This document shows, piece by piece, positions 1 to 7,105 of a DNA stretch of 16,680 bases. Positions within the stretch are counted from its first letter, which is position 1; every line of letters begins with the position of its first letter. The notes under the pieces are model-generated. The model ran no database searches, was not told the origin of the DNA, and saw nothing but the letters and a program-made list of their open reading frames with translations. A program made the translations under genes and the position numbers. The DNA lies in NCBI GenBank assembly GCA_020058145.1, contig JAGVEP010000134.1, forward strand, positions 1 to 16,680, in the 5' to 3' direction. This stretch comes from Phycisphaerae bacterium (GTDB lineage Bacteria; Planctomycetota; Phycisphaerae; UBA1845; Fen-1342).

Positions 1-507
1 CAGCAGCACGTGCACATCGACAGCGTCCGGGCGGTAGAGGAGCGCCTGCTCGGCCGCAAGCCGCGCCTCGCCGGGACGCAGCAGCGCCAACTTGATCTGG
101 GCCAGCAGATAGAGCAGCTCGTAGGTCGGCACGGCCGCGGAATTCAGCGCCGCGTCCAACTCTGCGGCGGCCGGCGCATAATCGCGCGCCTCAAAGTGCT
201 TTTGGGCTGCCGCCAGGTGCGTCGCCGCGCGCGCAGCCAGTGGCACTTCGGTCGCTGCCATTGACGTCAGCGGTGCCGCCCCGGCGATGTCTGCCAGCGG
301 CACGCTCGCTTGTTGTTCCTTGTCGGCGGTCGCCGCCGGCTGGCCGGCGAGCGGCGTCGCGAGGGCCCCGAGAACCAGGAGCACTAGAGCGGTTTCAACA
401 AAGCCCCGGCGTCGCGCGGGAGGACGCGGCTCCGGCCGAGCCGTGGCTCGCCAGGAGGCTCGCCCTCCCCGGGCAGCAGACCATTCTGGAAACCGCACTA
501 GACTCAC
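1..507 (-). CDS. Exported tetratricopeptide-repeat-like protein, 3' end missing (runs off left edge)
   Basis: The leftward frame stays open from 507 to the window edge, giving 169 codons. A hydrophobic segment at about residues 40-55 (LVLLVLGALATPLAG), preceded by Arg-Arg-Arg, looks like a signal peptide or N-terminal anchor. A helical, Ala/Leu-rich region at about 91-169 has TPR-like spacing (HFEARDYAPAAAELDAAL, then LLYLLAQIKLALLRPGEA, then EQALLYRPDA), suggesting a periplasmic or membrane-attached scaffold protein. I chose the GTG at 507-505 because it overlaps the TGA of the upstream gene (GTGA, 4 bp), which implies translational coupling. A second in-frame GTG at 498-496 is an alternative, and no ATG is available before the hydrophobic segment. 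The N-terminal tail before that segment is unusually long (about 34 residues). The TPR assignment is by pattern only and the partner is unknown. Confidence 0.6.
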   Translation of the reverse strand, partial: MSLVRFPEWSAARGGRASWRATARPEPRPPARRRGFVETALVLLVLGALATPLAGQPAATADKEQQASVPLADIAGAAPLTSMAATEVPLAARAATHLAAAQKHFEARDYAPAAAELDAALNSAAVPTYELLYLLAQIKLALLRPGEARLAAEQALLYRPDAVDVHVLL

Positions 508-1520
508 GCTGTTTTGGTCTTACGCGCCGCGCGCCGCGCATCCTTCCGCCCGCGGGTCGCGGCGACGCCCTTGGCAGGTTTCCGCGGCGGGGAGGTAAAC
601 TTGGCCGCGGCTGTGGCCGCTGGGCGGCTGGGTTTGGTCGCCGTTTTCCTGGCAGGTGCAACCGGGCTCGGCGTCGTCTCGGTTCTCGTTCTGGTCGGCG
701 GGCGTTTCGAACTCCGCGGCGCCTGCGGAAATTCGACTTCGTCGTCGGGTAAGCCGGGCTCGACGCCGTGTCCGGCCAACTCCGCAGGCGGATGAGCGGC
801 CGCACCGCTCAGGGCGAGCGTGCCGCCGCCGGTGATCATCTGGAGCATGTTGCGGGTCGTGCGGTCCGGCGGGACGCTTCGGATGCGCTCCACCTCGCGC
901 TTTCTGACCGCCGCCCCAAGCTCGCTCCAGGCATGTCTCTTGAGCAGGGCCACGAATTCGAGCGCGTCGTCTTCGCTGATCTGCCGCTCCAGAAACTGCT
1001 GCGCTTCGACGAGCGGGCAGCGGGCATCGATCATGCGTGCCGCCCGCGCACAAGCCCACATGGCCTCGTCGAGCGGGATCGCGTGGTGCCGGAAGCCCAG
1101 CAGGCGGATGCGCGCCCGCGTGTACGCCTCCAGGCCGTCCACCCTTTCCAGGTACGCCAGCGAGTCCTTTTTCGGCAGCGCCGCCACGCGGTCGAGCGAG
1201 ACCGTGTGCTCAACCGCGAAGATGACGTTCAGGGCTCGCGAAATGTCTTCGCACTTCAGCCGGCCGTCCGGAAAATCGTGCAGCGCTTGCGCGAGTTCGA
1301 TGGGGGGAATGACGCGCAGTTCATTATAATCCACCACCGTGCCGCGCAACCGCTCCAGCCCCTCGTGAGCCTTCGTCTCGGGCGCATCCCGGGAAAGCAC
1401 GCCGAGAATGAGCTGCGTGATCGGATCGGTGCTCGCCGGGGGGCCCACCTTGCCCAGCCTCGAGCGCAACGAGCCGAACACGGACTTCACGCGCCTGGCA
1501 CAATCGGTCGCACCCCTCAT
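504..1520 (-). CDS. HhH-GPD endonuclease III-like protein lacking catalytic Lys and Fe-S cysteines, with basic C-terminal tail
   Basis: 338 residues. The middle (about 30-215) follows the endonuclease III/HhH-GPD fold: DPITQLILGVLSRD near residue 32 matches the family's opening helix, and the helix-hairpin-helix lies at about 124-145 (LERVDGLEAYTRARIRLLGF). The family's catalytic Asp is present as D151 in AIPLDEAM. The Lys that normally sits 18 residues before it is Tyr133, and the second hairpin Gly is Glu131. The four clustered Cys of the iron-sulfur loop are absent. Residues about 264-338 form a Lys/Arg/Pro/Ala/Thr-rich, histone H1-like tail that could bind DNA non-specifically. The ATG at 1520 has AGGAGG 11 nt upstream, inside the end of rbfA, and lies 3 nt after the rbfA stop. 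It could be a monofunctional glycosylase (as in MutY or AlkA, which also lack the Lys) or a non-catalytic DNA-binding protein. Family assignment is fairly sure; activity is unknown. Confidence 0.75.
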   Translation of the reverse strand: MRGATDCARRVKSVFGSLRSRLGKVGPPASTDPITQLILGVLSRDAPETKAHEGLERLRGTVVDYNELRVIPPIELAQALHDFPDGRLKCEDISRALNVIFAVEHTVSLDRVAALPKKDSLAYLERVDGLEAYTRARIRLLGFRHHAIPLDEAMWACARAARMIDARCPLVEAQQFLERQISEDDALEFVALLKRHAWSELGAAVRKREVERIRSVPPDRTTRNMLQMITGGGTLALSGAAAHPPAELAGHGVEPGLPDDEVEFPQAPRSSKRPPTRTRTETTPSPVAPARKTATKPSRPAATAAAKFTSPPRKPAKGVAATRGRKDARRAARKTKTA

Positions 1521-1523
1521 CGC

Positions 1524-2087
1524 TCAGGCATCCTCCTCTGGTGCGGGGCGGCCACCCGGCGTCGACGGCTCCTCCGTCGCCGCCCGGGACCAATCCTCCG
1601 CGTCCGGCGTCCCCGTAGGCTCAGCACTCGGCCCATCCAGGGCCGCATCCAGGTCTGCGTCCTCCCGTTCCCATTCCGGCACTTCGCCCAGCTCACGCAT
1701 GGCGTGGTCGATCACGGCCAGCGTCTCGAATCCCTGCCGCAGCGAATCATCAAGCCGGAAAACCAAACTGGGTATCGTGCGCAACCGCAACTCGGGCGCC
1801 AGAATTCGCCGCAAACGCCCCGCAGCCTTCTGCAGCGCCGTCACACACAACTTGCGCTGCGGCTCGGCGGCCATCACGCTGACGTGGACCCGCGCGACCG
1901 CGAAATCATCGCTGACCTCCACGCGGGTGATCGACGTGAGCAGCGGAATGCGCGGATCGCTCAGGCGATTGCGAATCGCATCCGCCAGGATCGAACGGAT
2001 CAGGTGTCCCAGTCTCTCGCACCGTCGCGACACGTTGTTCTCAATGGCCGGTAACACGTACGGAAGGGACCGCGACCCGCTGGGCAC
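1524..2087 (-). CDS. rbfA: Ribosome-binding factor A (30S maturation)
   Basis: RbfA is a small KH-fold protein that binds the 30S subunit and helps mature the 5' end of 16S rRNA. The family pattern is clear: SRRCERLGHLIRSILADAI, then SDPRIPLLTSITRVEVSDDF, then the central AVARVHVSV strand, ending in RLRTIPSLVFRLDDSLRQG. About 50 acidic, Pro/Glu/Ala-rich residues follow the core, so the protein (187 aa) is longer than the usual 120-135 aa. The start is ambiguous. The GTG at 2087-2085 gives an 18-residue leader, while an in-frame GTG at 2033-2031 (VSRRCERL) matches the usual RbfA N-terminus better. Neither has a strong Shine-Dalgarno sequence. The gene sits between ylxP (9-bp gap if GTG 2087 is used) and the endonuclease III-like gene, in the order infB-ylxP-rbfA typical of bacteria. 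Confidence 0.9.
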   Translation of the reverse strand: MPSGSRSLPYVLPAIENNVSRRCERLGHLIRSILADAIRNRLSDPRIPLLTSITRVEVSDDFAVARVHVSVMAAEPQRKLCVTALQKAAGRLRRILAPELRLRTIPSLVFRLDDSLRQGFETLAVIDHAMRELGEVPEWEREDADLDAALDGPSAEPTGTPDAEDWSRAATEEPSTPGGRPAPEEDA

Positions 2088-2096
2088 GCCGCCCGG

Positions 2097-2384
2097 TTAC
2101 CGCACGTCGATTTCATACTCCAGGAGCGAGGCACGCGGCTCCGCACGAATCTCATCTACGATCTTCGACAAGGCGCTTTCGACGAAGCGGGCCTCGTTCG
2201 CCACCATTGCGAGCCCAAACGTCGCCGCCTGACAGTGGTCCAGGTCGTCCACCTCGGCGATCGACACGTTGTGCCGGGCACCCAGCCGGTCCTTGAGGCT
2301 CTTGATGACCCGGCGCTTGTCCTTGAGCGTGTGGGCTTCGAACACGCCCAGTCGTACCCGCAACACACCGACAATCATGGACAC
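2097..2384 (-). CDS. ylxP: DUF503 family protein (YlxP)
   Basis: A small protein of about 95 residues starting in effect with SMIVGVLRVRLGVFEAHTLK, which is the DUF503 signature. It continues with DKRRVIKSLKDRLGARHNVSIAEVDDLD and ends in EYEIDVR. This family sits between infB and rbfA in many bacteria; Bacillus subtilis YlxP belongs to it. Its molecular role is not settled; an RNA- or ribosome-related role is inferred from position alone. I prefer the GTG at 2384-2382 because AGGAG lies about 10 nt upstream. An upstream GTG at 2393 would leave only 1 nt from that AGGAG, and the ATG at 2378 (MIVGVL) would leave 16. The gene lies about 30 bp after the infB stop and 9 bp before the longer rbfA start. 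Confidence 0.88.
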   Translation of the reverse strand: MSMIVGVLRVRLGVFEAHTLKDKRRVIKSLKDRLGARHNVSIAEVDDLDHCQAATFGLAMVANEARFVESALSKIVDEIRAEPRASLLEYEIDVR

Positions 2385-2414
2385 GCAGAGCACGCTCCTG
2401 TGGGGCCGCCGCGG

Positions 2415-5237
2415 CTAGAGCTCCGGGGCTACCGCAACCAACTCGTACGCCTGCAGCACGTCATGCGGCTTGAGGTCGTCGAAATCCTGGATCTTCACGC
2501 CGCACTCCATCCCGGCCCGGACCTCACGGGCATCGTCCTTGAACCGCTTGAGCGACGCGATGGCCTTGCCTTCCATCACCACGCGCCCGTCGCGCACCAC
2601 ACGCACGCGATGGCTGCGGTTGACCGTCCCGTCCGTCACGTAGCAGCCGGCGATGATGCCCACGCGCGTCAGGTTGAATACCTGCCGCACCTCGACCGTC
2701 GCGCGAATCTCCTCGTGCTCGATCGGGGCCAGCAACCCGGTAAGCGCCTTGCGGAGATCGTCCAGCAGCTCGTAAATCACCCGGTACTGGCGGATCTGCA
2801 CGCCCAGTTGCTCGGCCAGTTGGCGCGCCCGATCTTCCGGCACCACGTGGAACCCCAGGATCATCGCCCGGGACGCTTTCGCCAGATTCACATCCGCTTC
2901 GCTGATCGCGCCGACCGCGGCGTGCAGCAGATTGAGCCGCGCCTTGTTGGCCGGAAGTTCGCCCAGCGTCTTGCGCAGCACCTCGACCGAGCCCTGCATG
3001 TCCGCTCGCACGATCACGTTCAAGACCGGCAGCCCGGCCTCGGCCTCACCCAGCACGAAGGCTTCCAGCGACCGCGGCGGCTTCGGACCGGTACCCAGTT
3101 CCACCGCCCGCCGCTCCTGCTTGACTTCTGCGGCGATCACTTTTGCGATCGAAAGCGTGCCGACCTGGTACAGCCGGTCGCCCGCCGCCGGCAGTTCGTC
3201 GAGCCCCGACACCTCGACCGGCGTGCCTGGACCGGCCTCCGTGATCGTGCGCCCGTTGTGATCACGCAAGGCGCGCACACGACCGCTGCCGGGTCCGCAA
3301 ACCAGCGTCTGCGCCGGCCGCAGCGTGCCCTCGCGAACGAGGACTTTCACCACGACGCCACGCCCTTCGCGCATCTGCGACTCGATCACGGCGCCGTGCG
3401 TCGGCACCGTGGCATCCGCCTGGAGATCCAGCAACTCGCTCAGCGTGCTGAGATGCGCAATCAACTCGTCAATGCCCTCGCCGGTCGTGGCGCTGGTCTT
3501 GATGACGTCCGTCTCGCCGCCCCACTCGGTGGGGGTCAGGTTCTGCGCGGCAAGCTGGGCGTAGATGCGGTTGAGGTCGATTCCCGGCAAGTCGATCTTG
3601 TTCAGCGCCACCACGATCGCCACACCCGCAGCCCGCGCGTGCGCAATGGCCTCCACCGTCTGCGGCATGACGCCGTCATCGGCCGCCACGACCAGCACGA
3701 CCACGTCCGTGAGGTTCGCGCCCCGCGCCCGCATCGCGGTGAACGCCTCATGCCCGGGCGTGTCGATGAACGTCACATGCCAGTCACCGCGGTCGATCCG
3801 GTAAGCCCCAATGTGCTGCGTAATACCGCCGGCTTCGCCCGCGGCTACCTGCGTCTTGCGAATCGCGTCGAGCAGCGAGGTCTTGCCGTGGTCGACGTGC
3901 CCGAGCATCGCGACGACCGGCGGTCGCGGTTGCAGGTTCGGCCGCTCCCGATTGGCGAACTCCTCTTCCAAACGCTCATACGCCGTCTTCGCTTTTTCCA
4001 CGGTGATCGGCACTCCCAGATCGAGCGCCAGCAGTTCCACGGTCTCGGCATCCAGCGTCTGATTGATGGTCCACAGGCGGCCGGTCTGCTCCACAAGTTT
4101 CTTCGACACAGCCACGAACGGCGTGCCCACAGCGCTGCAAAACGCCTTCACGGAGACGGGGGCCGTGATCGCGATCGGCTCGCGCCGGCCAACTTGGACG
4201 CCACCCGCCTGCGGCGTGGACTGCCGGCGCCGCTCAGCGGCGCGCCGATCGCGCAAGCCATGACCGGTAACCGAAGCTAGCCGTTCCTTACGCTCCAACA
4301 AGTCCTGGTCACGCCACTCGCGAACGCGTTGATCAACGTCGACCGCCGGGCCGTGCCGCCGTGGGCTGCGTGAACGGGCGGCGCTGGCTTCTTCCTCCTC
4401 CGTCTTGCGGCCCTTCACGCGACCGCGACGCGGGGCTGCGGTCGTCGTGGTCGTCGTGGTACTTGCGGCGGCAGCCGGACGCTCCCAGGGGGTTCGACCG
4501 ATACCGGTGCGCGGACGCGGAACTCGATCAGGCTCCGGCGCTTCGATGCGGACCACCTTCGGCCCGCGCAGCTCGGCCGGCGCGGGAACCAGCTTCGGCC
4601 CCGCCGGTTGGATTACTGGCGCCGGTGGTGCCGGCGCGGGCAGGGGTTCCTGTGCAGGAGCAGCCGTAGCCGCAATCCGCTCAGGCCCTCCAAATGGCGG
4701 CGCGGGCGCTTCCACCACCGACGCGATTGTGACCGTCGGTGACTCCGCCGCTACAGCCACGCTGACCGGGACCGTTGCGGCCTGCACCGGCAATTCCGGT
4801 ACCGTCGGGGCTACGGGCGTGATCGGCTCCGGCGCGGGCGGGAATGCCTCGGCGTGGGCCGGGACCGCCGCGGGGACAGAGGGCGCAGCCTCTTCCTCTG
4901 CTTCAGCCGCCGGGATTTCGCCCGCCGCGCCAACTTCGACCGCAACGTCAGCCCCGGCTGTCGTTTCCGCGACCGCGAATTCCGGCCCCTCGTCTTTCTT
5001 GCGCGTCTTGCGCCGGGTTTTCCGGGCCTGCTCGACATCGACGTGCTCGGCTAACTCGATCGAGGTCACGTCCTCGCCAGTGGAAAACCACTCGCGGATC
5101 GACTCGGACAGCCCGACGGAGATGGCTGCCATGTGGTTCTTCAGATCGATGCCTTCAGCATGGCATTTCTCGATGATGGCCTTGCTGGCCACACCGAGCT
5201 CTTTGGCGATTATGTGCACTCTCAACGTCGTGGACAC
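2415..5237 (-). CDS. infB: Translation initiation factor IF-2
   Basis: IF-2 is the GTPase that brings fMet-tRNA to the 30S subunit and promotes subunit joining. 940 residues. An N-terminal IF2_N module is at about 1-50 (RVHIIAKELGVASKAIIEKC). A long low-complexity linker (about 60-350) is rich in Ala/Pro/Glu/Val and includes a run of Thr near 260. A second IF2_N-like module is at about 359-417. The G domain is complete: GHVDHGKT at 446-453, GGITQHIGAY at 470-479, DTPGH at 492-496, NKID at 546-549, and SATTGEG from 582. Beta-barrel and fMet-tRNA-binding domains follow, ending near LKPHDVLQAYEL. The GTG start at 5237 has GGAG 6 nt upstream (complement of 5244-5247). It appears to be the first sizeable gene of the leftward operon; nusA, its usual upstream neighbour, is not in the window. 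Confidence 0.97.
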   Translation of the reverse strand: MSTTLRVHIIAKELGVASKAIIEKCHAEGIDLKNHMAAISVGLSESIREWFSTGEDVTSIELAEHVDVEQARKTRRKTRKKDEGPEFAVAETTAGADVAVEVGAAGEIPAAEAEEEAAPSVPAAVPAHAEAFPPAPEPITPVAPTVPELPVQAATVPVSVAVAAESPTVTIASVVEAPAPPFGGPERIAATAAPAQEPLPAPAPPAPVIQPAGPKLVPAPAELRGPKVVRIEAPEPDRVPRPRTGIGRTPWERPAAAASTTTTTTTAAPRRGRVKGRKTEEEEASAARSRSPRRHGPAVDVDQRVREWRDQDLLERKERLASVTGHGLRDRRAAERRRQSTPQAGGVQVGRREPIAITAPVSVKAFCSAVGTPFVAVSKKLVEQTGRLWTINQTLDAETVELLALDLGVPITVEKAKTAYERLEEEFANRERPNLQPRPPVVAMLGHVDHGKTSLLDAIRKTQVAAGEAGGITQHIGAYRIDRGDWHVTFIDTPGHEAFTAMRARGANLTDVVVLVVAADDGVMPQTVEAIAHARAAGVAIVVALNKIDLPGIDLNRIYAQLAAQNLTPTEWGGETDVIKTSATTGEGIDELIAHLSTLSELLDLQADATVPTHGAVIESQMREGRGVVVKVLVREGTLRPAQTLVCGPGSGRVRALRDHNGRTITEAGPGTPVEVSGLDELPAAGDRLYQVGTLSIAKVIAAEVKQERRAVELGTGPKPPRSLEAFVLGEAEAGLPVLNVIVRADMQGSVEVLRKTLGELPANKARLNLLHAAVGAISEADVNLAKASRAMILGFHVVPEDRARQLAEQLGVQIRQYRVIYELLDDLRKALTGLLAPIEHEEIRATVEVRQVFNLTRVGIIAGCYVTDGTVNRSHRVRVVRDGRVVMEGKAIASLKRFKDDAREVRAGMECGVKIQDFDDLKPHDVLQAYELVAVAPEL

Positions 5238-5270
5238 TCAGCACTCCGTCCAGCCGACATACAATCCCCC

Positions 5271-5456
5271 CTACCTGCGCGGCCGCCACCCAGGCTGCGC
5301 ACGCGGGGGCGAATACCTGCCTGCTGCCGCAGGACCGGGCGGTGCGGACTCGCGCACCAAGACCCGAATGAGTCGGCGGCTCATAAGCTCAGCCGACACA
5401 ACCACTTGGCCGTTCCTCCGGGCGAGGAAGGCCGTCCCGTCAGCAATACGGTCCAT
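5271..5456 (-). CDS. Doubtful small ORF upstream of infB
   Basis: A 61-codon leftward frame starts at ATG 5456 and ends 33 bp before the infB start, the same direction and spacing expected of an operon leader gene. Its first half (MDRIADGTAFLARRNGQVVV and the following AELMSRRLIRVLVRE) looks protein-like, while the second half is Pro/Arg/Gly-rich and resembles chance translation of GC-rich DNA. No Shine-Dalgarno is visible before the ATG, and codon third positions are less GC-biased than in neighbouring genes. It does not match YlxR or the L7Ae-like protein often found between nusA and infB. It may be part of the untranslated leader. Confidence 0.18.
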   Translation of the reverse strand: MDRIADGTAFLARRNGQVVVSAELMSRRLIRVLVRESAPPGPAAAGRYSPPRAQPGWRPRR

Positions 5457-5561
5457 AACATACCGCGAATTTTCGAGTTACGCTACCCAGCGCACCATTC
5501 TTTATTCGAGATTTCTCGCCGCGCTCGGCACTTGCACACGTCCGATAGTCGGGTAGAGACG

Positions 5562-5590
5562 TTGACAGTCCAGATCATCGTCGATAAGAT
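5562..5590 (+). promoter_or_regulatory. Sigma70-type promoter for the glycosyltransferase-GH57 unit
   Basis: A perfect -35 box TTGACA (5562-5567) is followed by a 17-bp spacer and the -10 box TAAGAT (5585-5590; 4 of 6 consensus positions). Transcription would start near 5597, leaving an untranslated leader of about 140 nt before the chosen start at 5735. The strand and distance fit the rightward glycosyltransferase gene. This is a consensus match only. Confidence 0.5.
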
Positions 5591-5734
5591 CCCGCCTCTG
5601 GCTTCGGATGCCACGAGTGCCCTCGCTGGCAGACCAGGGATCGGCCGGTCCGTGATGACGAGGTGACGCACGCGTTGGCTCCGGCCCCCGGAAGCCGGGA
5701 CCGCCACCGAACGATGGCATGCACGAGGTCACGC

Positions 5735-7096
5735 ATGAGAGTGTTCATGTTGGGCTGGGAATTCCCGCCCTTCATCAGCGGTGGTCTCGGGACAGCCTGC
5801 TTCGGGCTGACCCGCGCCTTGGACCGTCTGGGCACCGAAGTTCGCTTCGTTTTGCCACGCCCGGTCGTCAATCCCTCCGGGACGCACGTGCGAATTCTGT
5901 CGCCCGCGAGCTCTCCGCCCCTCGAACGCGCGTCAGAAGCTGCGCTGCGCACCGCGGGCATCTTTCGGCACACGCAGTTCCACGCCGTCCCGGCCACGCT
6001 GCAGCCCTACGCCCGTCCGGAGCCCGCCGACACCGAAGCGGAATTCGAACCGGCTCCCGGCGGACGCGTCGCACCCGGCCGCCCCCCGGCCCGGCGAACA
6101 CGCCCGGGCAAGGCGATTCGCACTGGGGCAGCGCCGACCGCGCTGTCCGGGCCAGGCGACCCCTATGCCGGCGACCTTTTTGCCGAGATTGAACGCTACG
6201 CTGTGCTGGCCTGTGCCCTCGCCGACGGCGAACCGTTCGATGTGGTCCACGCCCATGATTGGATGACGTATTCGGCCGGCATCGCCGTGCAGGCCCAGAG
6301 CCACAAGCCGCTCGTGGTACACGTACACTCGACCGAGTTCGACCGTTCCGGCATGAACATCAACCAACGCATCTACGACATTGAACGCGCCGGTCTGCAC
6401 GCCGCCGTCAAGGTGATCGCCGTCAGCCACCTGACGCGCAACATCGTGCTCAAACACTACGGCGTCGACCCGCGCAAGGTCGAGGTCGTCTACAACGCCA
6501 TCGACGAAAACGGGGCCGACGAACGCCCGCCCATCCCCCCGATCACGCGGGATGAGAAAATCGTCCTGTTCCTCGGCCGCATCACCATGCAGAAAGGCCC
6601 GGAGTACTTCCTCGCGGCCGCAAAACGCGTCCTCGAAGTGATGGACAATGTCCGCTTCGTGATGGCCGGCAGCGGCGACATGATCCGCCGAATGATCGAG
6701 CTGGCGGCGGAGATGGGCATCGGTCACAAAGTTCTGTTCACCGGGTTCCTGCGCGGCAACGATGTACGCCGCGTGTTTCGCATGGCGGACCTGTACGTGA
6801 TGCCGTCCGTATCGGAGCCGTTCGGCCTTACGCCGCTCGAGGCGCTGGCCAACGATGTCCCGGTCCTGATCTCCAAGCAGAGCGGCGTCGCGGAGGTGCT
6901 CACACACGCCCTGAAGGTGGACTTCTGGGATGTCGATGAGATGGCGAACAAGATCATCGCCGTCCTGCGGCACCCGCCCCTGCACGCCACCTTGCGCGAC
7001 CACGGCAGCATCGAGGTCCGACGCTTCAGTTGGGCGGACGCCGCGGCGGGCTGTGTCAAAGTCTACGAAGCGGCCATGGGCCGGACCGCGAATTGA
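5735..7096 (+). CDS. Glycogen/starch synthase-like glycosyltransferase (GT4/GT5 type)
   Basis: A GT-B fold, retaining glycosyltransferase that probably extends alpha-1,4-glucan from a nucleotide-glucose. 453 residues from ATG 5735, which has GAGG 6 nt upstream and begins with the family's first strand (MRVFMLGWEFPPFISGGLGT, containing the Gly-Gly-Leu nucleotide-sugar loop). VVHAHDWMT is at about 170-178, and SHLTRNI is near 231. GRITMQKGPE (Arg282, Lys287) forms the phosphate-binding pair, and E361-PFGLTPL-E369 is the E-X7-E motif of GT4. Residues about 94-143 are a Pro/Arg/Gly-rich, probably disordered insertion between N-terminal strands, not usual in GlgA. Longer in-frame starts at 5714 (ATG) and 5663 (GTG) add unlike-family residues. 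The next gene begins 9 bp downstream and encodes a GH57 enzyme, so the two are very likely co-transcribed and act on the same glucan. Donor (ADP- or UDP-glucose) cannot be told from sequence. Confidence 0.88.
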   Translation: MRVFMLGWEFPPFISGGLGTACFGLTRALDRLGTEVRFVLPRPVVNPSGTHVRILSPASSPPLERASEAALRTAGIFRHTQFHAVPATLQPYARPEPADTEAEFEPAPGGRVAPGRPPARRTRPGKAIRTGAAPTALSGPGDPYAGDLFAEIERYAVLACALADGEPFDVVHAHDWMTYSAGIAVQAQSHKPLVVHVHSTEFDRSGMNINQRIYDIERAGLHAAVKVIAVSHLTRNIVLKHYGVDPRKVEVVYNAIDENGADERPPIPPITRDEKIVLFLGRITMQKGPEYFLAAAKRVLEVMDNVRFVMAGSGDMIRRMIELAAEMGIGHKVLFTGFLRGNDVRRVFRMADLYVMPSVSEPFGLTPLEALANDVPVLISKQSGVAEVLTHALKVDFWDVDEMANKIIAVLRHPPLHATLRDHGSIEVRRFSWADAAAGCVKVYEAAMGRTAN

Positions 7097-7105
7097 CGAG
7101 AACCC

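Larger units (their letters stand above)
5238..5734. other. Divergent intergenic region between infB and the glycosyltransferase
   Basis: This 497-bp stretch lies between two divergent transcription units. It holds the infB ribosome-binding site (complement 5244-5247), one doubtful small leftward frame (5271-5456), an imperfect hairpin near 5411-5436 (GGCC-g-TTCCT facing AGGAA-GGCC), a short palindrome CGAGATTTCTCG at 5507-5518, and a good rightward promoter at 5562-5590. It contains a visibly AT-richer patch (about 5455-5515) compared with the flanking genes, as expected for a regulatory region. I could not identify a convincing leftward promoter for infB, a riboswitch or a tRNA. Confidence 0.6.

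Noticed and set aside
768..2054. A 428-codon rightward open frame antisense to the endonuclease III-like gene and rbfA
   Set aside because: Arg/His/Gln-rich with no domain, covering two recognisable leftward genes and their junction.
2235..4280. A 681-codon rightward open frame antisense to infB and ylxP
   Set aside because: His/Arg/Gln-rich translation without domains, overlapping the unambiguous IF-2 GTPase domain; a GC-bias shadow.
5238..5734. A tRNA, riboswitch or other structured RNA in the divergent intergenic region
   Set aside because: I found only short hairpins. No cloverleaf, T-loop sequence or known riboswitch core could be recognised by eye.
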